Shown here piece after piece: positions 62,058 through 64,000 of a DNA stretch of 64,000 bases (positions are counted from its first letter, which is position 1; each line of letters opens with the position of its first letter). The DNA comes from Stratiolaelaps scimitus (Eukaryota > Arthropoda > Arachnida > Mesostigmata > Laelapidae): the NCBI GenBank assembly GCA_019614645.1, contig JABWDB010000001.1:15851501-15915500 (forward strand), read 5' to 3'. The notes below the pieces were generated by a model, which worked only from the letters and a program-made list of their open reading frames with translations, was not told the DNA's origin and made no database searches. The translations under genes were made by a program, and so were the position numbers.

Positions 62058-62949
62058 GGGAGAGAGAGATGTAATTATCGTGTAAATCTATTGTATAATG
62101 CGCTGTATGCGTGGTATGCACGTGTGTCTGCTCTCTATAATAATAATAATAAAATGTATACATGTATGTACATTGATTGGTGGATGAATGAGTATCACGA
62201 ATAATGAAAAGATGCGGATACTTTCGCTTGTTTTGAACAATACAACTAAAACAATAATAAACGATGGTTTGATCTTCGTATTTAGTCCGTGCGAATAGGC
62301 TTGTAAATTCTGACGGTAGTGTGCTCGGTCAATCAAATGGCGCTACAATGGAATATTAATAATAATAACAATAATAATAATAGATACCTATGCTCCGTAT
62401 CAATAGTTTAAGTGTGACGATTGATCTGATGATAGACGAAAAATGTTCTGCATAGATTGTGATATATATATGTATATATATCCGAACCGATAGTAAATAT
62501 TATTATTTTTGTTTTGTGTACAGAAGAGTCATTTGTAGAATTACTCTCCTATGTTGAGCAATCGTTCCATTCGTGGTAGGTAAATAGGTTCTGCTATTAC
62601 TAACGAGACTCCTCCTTGTCCAAATGGAACCATTATTCAGTTGGATGCGATTCGCACGATTTAAATAAGAAGGTAAAAGCACAATTATAACAAGACAGAT
62701 CGTATCGACTGCGTGAGAATTATAAAGGAAGAGTCTCTGAAATCGAGGCCTAGAATTTTATAAAAGCCTAGCCGATTCCCCAACTACGACTACGCTTCTA
62801 GCGCAACATCCCCTCCGATGAGATGTACGATTTTTAAATTCTAAAGCGCGCATTCGGACATCTCGTTTCATCGAAGCCAGATAACTGCCATTTCAAGATG
62901 ATATGATGATTAATAATAATAATAATCATAGTAACAACAATAATGATAG
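62058..62949. other. AT-rich non-coding stretch with TAA triplet runs
   Basis: ATA/TAA runs at about 62138-62152, 62357-62382 and 62910-62945. No gene was recognised. Confidence 0.6.
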
Positions 62950-63183
62950 TTATTCTAATAACAACAGAAGTTCGCGAATATCAGCGAAATCCCGAATGTT
63001 GAATTTCAGCTCACTGTATTCAGCCGGAATTCCATATTTACGATGCAAATAATCATCGGCTCTCTGCCCCACTGAACCCGTTCCATGGACGGATATATCG
63101 CCACCATTGGATACCTCGTCCGCTCGACATAGCGACCTGTCTGAAGGATACCTTCTTCCATCTAGCACAACCTCACTCGCACT
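62950..63183 (-). CDS. Candidate terminal coding exon, unassigned
   Basis: A minus-strand frame of about 77 codons reads EVVLDGRRYPSDRSLC, then SNGGDISVHGTGSVGQ, ADDYLHRKYGIPAEY and NIRDFADIRELLLLLE before TAA. By hand count 28 of 72 codons begin with G, against about 17 each at second and third position, a clear coding-type bias, and the mix of charged and small residues looks like real protein. There is no in-frame ATG at the start and no convincing acceptor, so the 5' limit is unknown. No domain was recognised. It would be a last exon because it ends in a stop, with AT-rich DNA behind it. Confidence 0.3.
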   Translation of the reverse strand, partial: SASEVVLDGRRYPSDRSLCRADEVSNGGDISVHGTGSVGQRADDYLHRKYGIPAEYSELKFNIRDFADIRELLLLLE

Positions 63184-64000
63184 TCATTATTTTCGTTCTT
63201 CGGTTTCAAGACTCACGGAGAAATTATGATATGATTAATGATTTAGAAATTCCATCCTTCCTAGCCTGTTCTCACGTTATTGTGTTTTCGAAAGCTATAA
63301 AGCATTCCGCATGTATTTCATAGTCAATTTGGACTACGGTCATTTTGTTCGTATAGCCACTACAACATTATTTTTCTGGCATTATTTTTCCTGCACACGT
63401 CATTCTCTACACTCGGAAGGATTATTGCTAAAGTGATAATTGTGGAATAGTATCGAAGCCGGAATTGTGATATAGACGATATCTGGTAAGTGGGAAAGCA
63501 CAAGGTAAAAATCCACCTCCGCAGCGCCCTCCTCTTCAGAAACACGTCATTTTCATCGTCAGAAGAATACACGCACACATACCCAGCCTGGACTTCGAAC
63601 AATTTTCGTGACGAACCCGACAGAGGAGGTCATTTTGTTGAATTTTCACTGTGATTATAAACGGTCGAATGCCATAACACGGGACTCGTTTATATCAAAA
63701 CAGAATAGAAACATTCATTCGATAGAATTTCGTTGAGTAATCGTTGTTTTTGGAAAGATTCACTTGAGCGAACTATTATTTCCTTGAGGGCCAGGCTCTG
63801 TCTACTCTATGATCACTATGCTAGACGAGCTATTCTCTAATTATAATTTAGTGAATTGCGTGTTGAGTAGATCACCTGTATCACGTCTGATGCCTCTACC
63901 TAGAATTCTGGACTGACTCGTAAAATTGCTATTGCATTTCACATTTCTACTGATCCTTTCATGTGCAATTTTCTGCTGCTAATTTACACTCTATGTCAGA
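63184..64000. other. Mixed stretch, nothing assigned
   Basis: A minus frame (63360-63602, 80 codons) has an acidic-basic segment (SSDDENDVFLKRRALRRW) but no codon-position bias. A plus-strand donor consensus CTG|GTAAGTG lies at 63484/63485 without an open frame leading to it. Confidence 0.45.

Noticed and set aside
1..64000. Known arthropod microRNAs, snRNAs or rRNA
   Set aside because: I looked by eye for mature sequences such as let-7, bantam, miR-1, miR-8, miR-10 and miR-184, and for the U6 core, and saw none; a covariance-model scan would be needed to exclude diverged forms.

Overview
The window is eukaryotic, animal-type nuclear DNA, most likely from an arthropod; the species cannot be fixed from sequence alone. 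Reasons: no operons or closely packed reading frames; abundant microsatellites; long alternation of AT-rich and GC-rich tracts; remnants of mariner and of several non-LTR retrotransposon (LINE) lineages; and tRNA-derived SINE-like repeats. The longest uninterrupted reading frame is 180 codons, and many frames open without an ATG. A rough estimate (about 128,000 codons over six frames, 3 stops in 64) predicts about one frame of 180 codons and about thirty of 110 by chance. Reading-frame length is therefore not evidence for a gene here. No complete protein-coding gene could be recognised.

Layout. 0.2-0.5 kb holds the C-terminal end of a mariner transposase. 3.2-4.2 kb (minus) holds a decayed LINE with the end of the endonuclease, the linker and the start of the reverse transcriptase. 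9.1-9.3 kb and 52.2-52.35 kb hold two plus-strand copies of one tRNA-derived SINE family; a different tRNA-like element lies at 35.6-35.7 kb (minus). 28.7-28.9 kb (minus), 53.4-53.5 kb (minus) and 58.5-59.2 kb (plus) hold three more LINE reverse transcriptase pieces, apparently of different lineages. 37.94-38.13 kb is a 21-bp minisatellite. 49.5-49.85 kb is a duplicated about 150-bp unit joined by a 28-base T run. 61.94-62.06 kb is a perfect 12-bp inverted repeat next to a long (AT)n tract.

Between these lie GC-rich islands (about 16.2-17.1, 18.1-18.6, 22.0-22.7, 23.7-24.4, 26.1-28.2, 29.4-30.1, 32.7-33.6, 35.9-37.5, 46.1-47.1, 50.5-51.5, 54.0-54.6, 56.0-56.8 and 57.5-58.3 kb). They carry short CAG, GCC, CT and C/G runs and could be promoter, 5'UTR or regulatory DNA. 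AT-rich stretches are strongest at 14.4-14.7, 60.0-60.9 and 61.9-62.5 kb.

A few segments have weak coding character (splice-site context, codon-position bias or protein-like composition): minus strand 0.98-1.11, 5.00-5.13, 15.84-16.05, 20.76-21.00 and 62.95-63.18 kb, and plus strand 9.64-9.80, 15.52-15.85 and 27.90-28.20 kb. They are listed as candidate exons at low confidence; none was matched to a protein family. The simplest reading is intergenic or long-intron DNA with old transposon debris. I found no clear evidence of a new multi-gene system.
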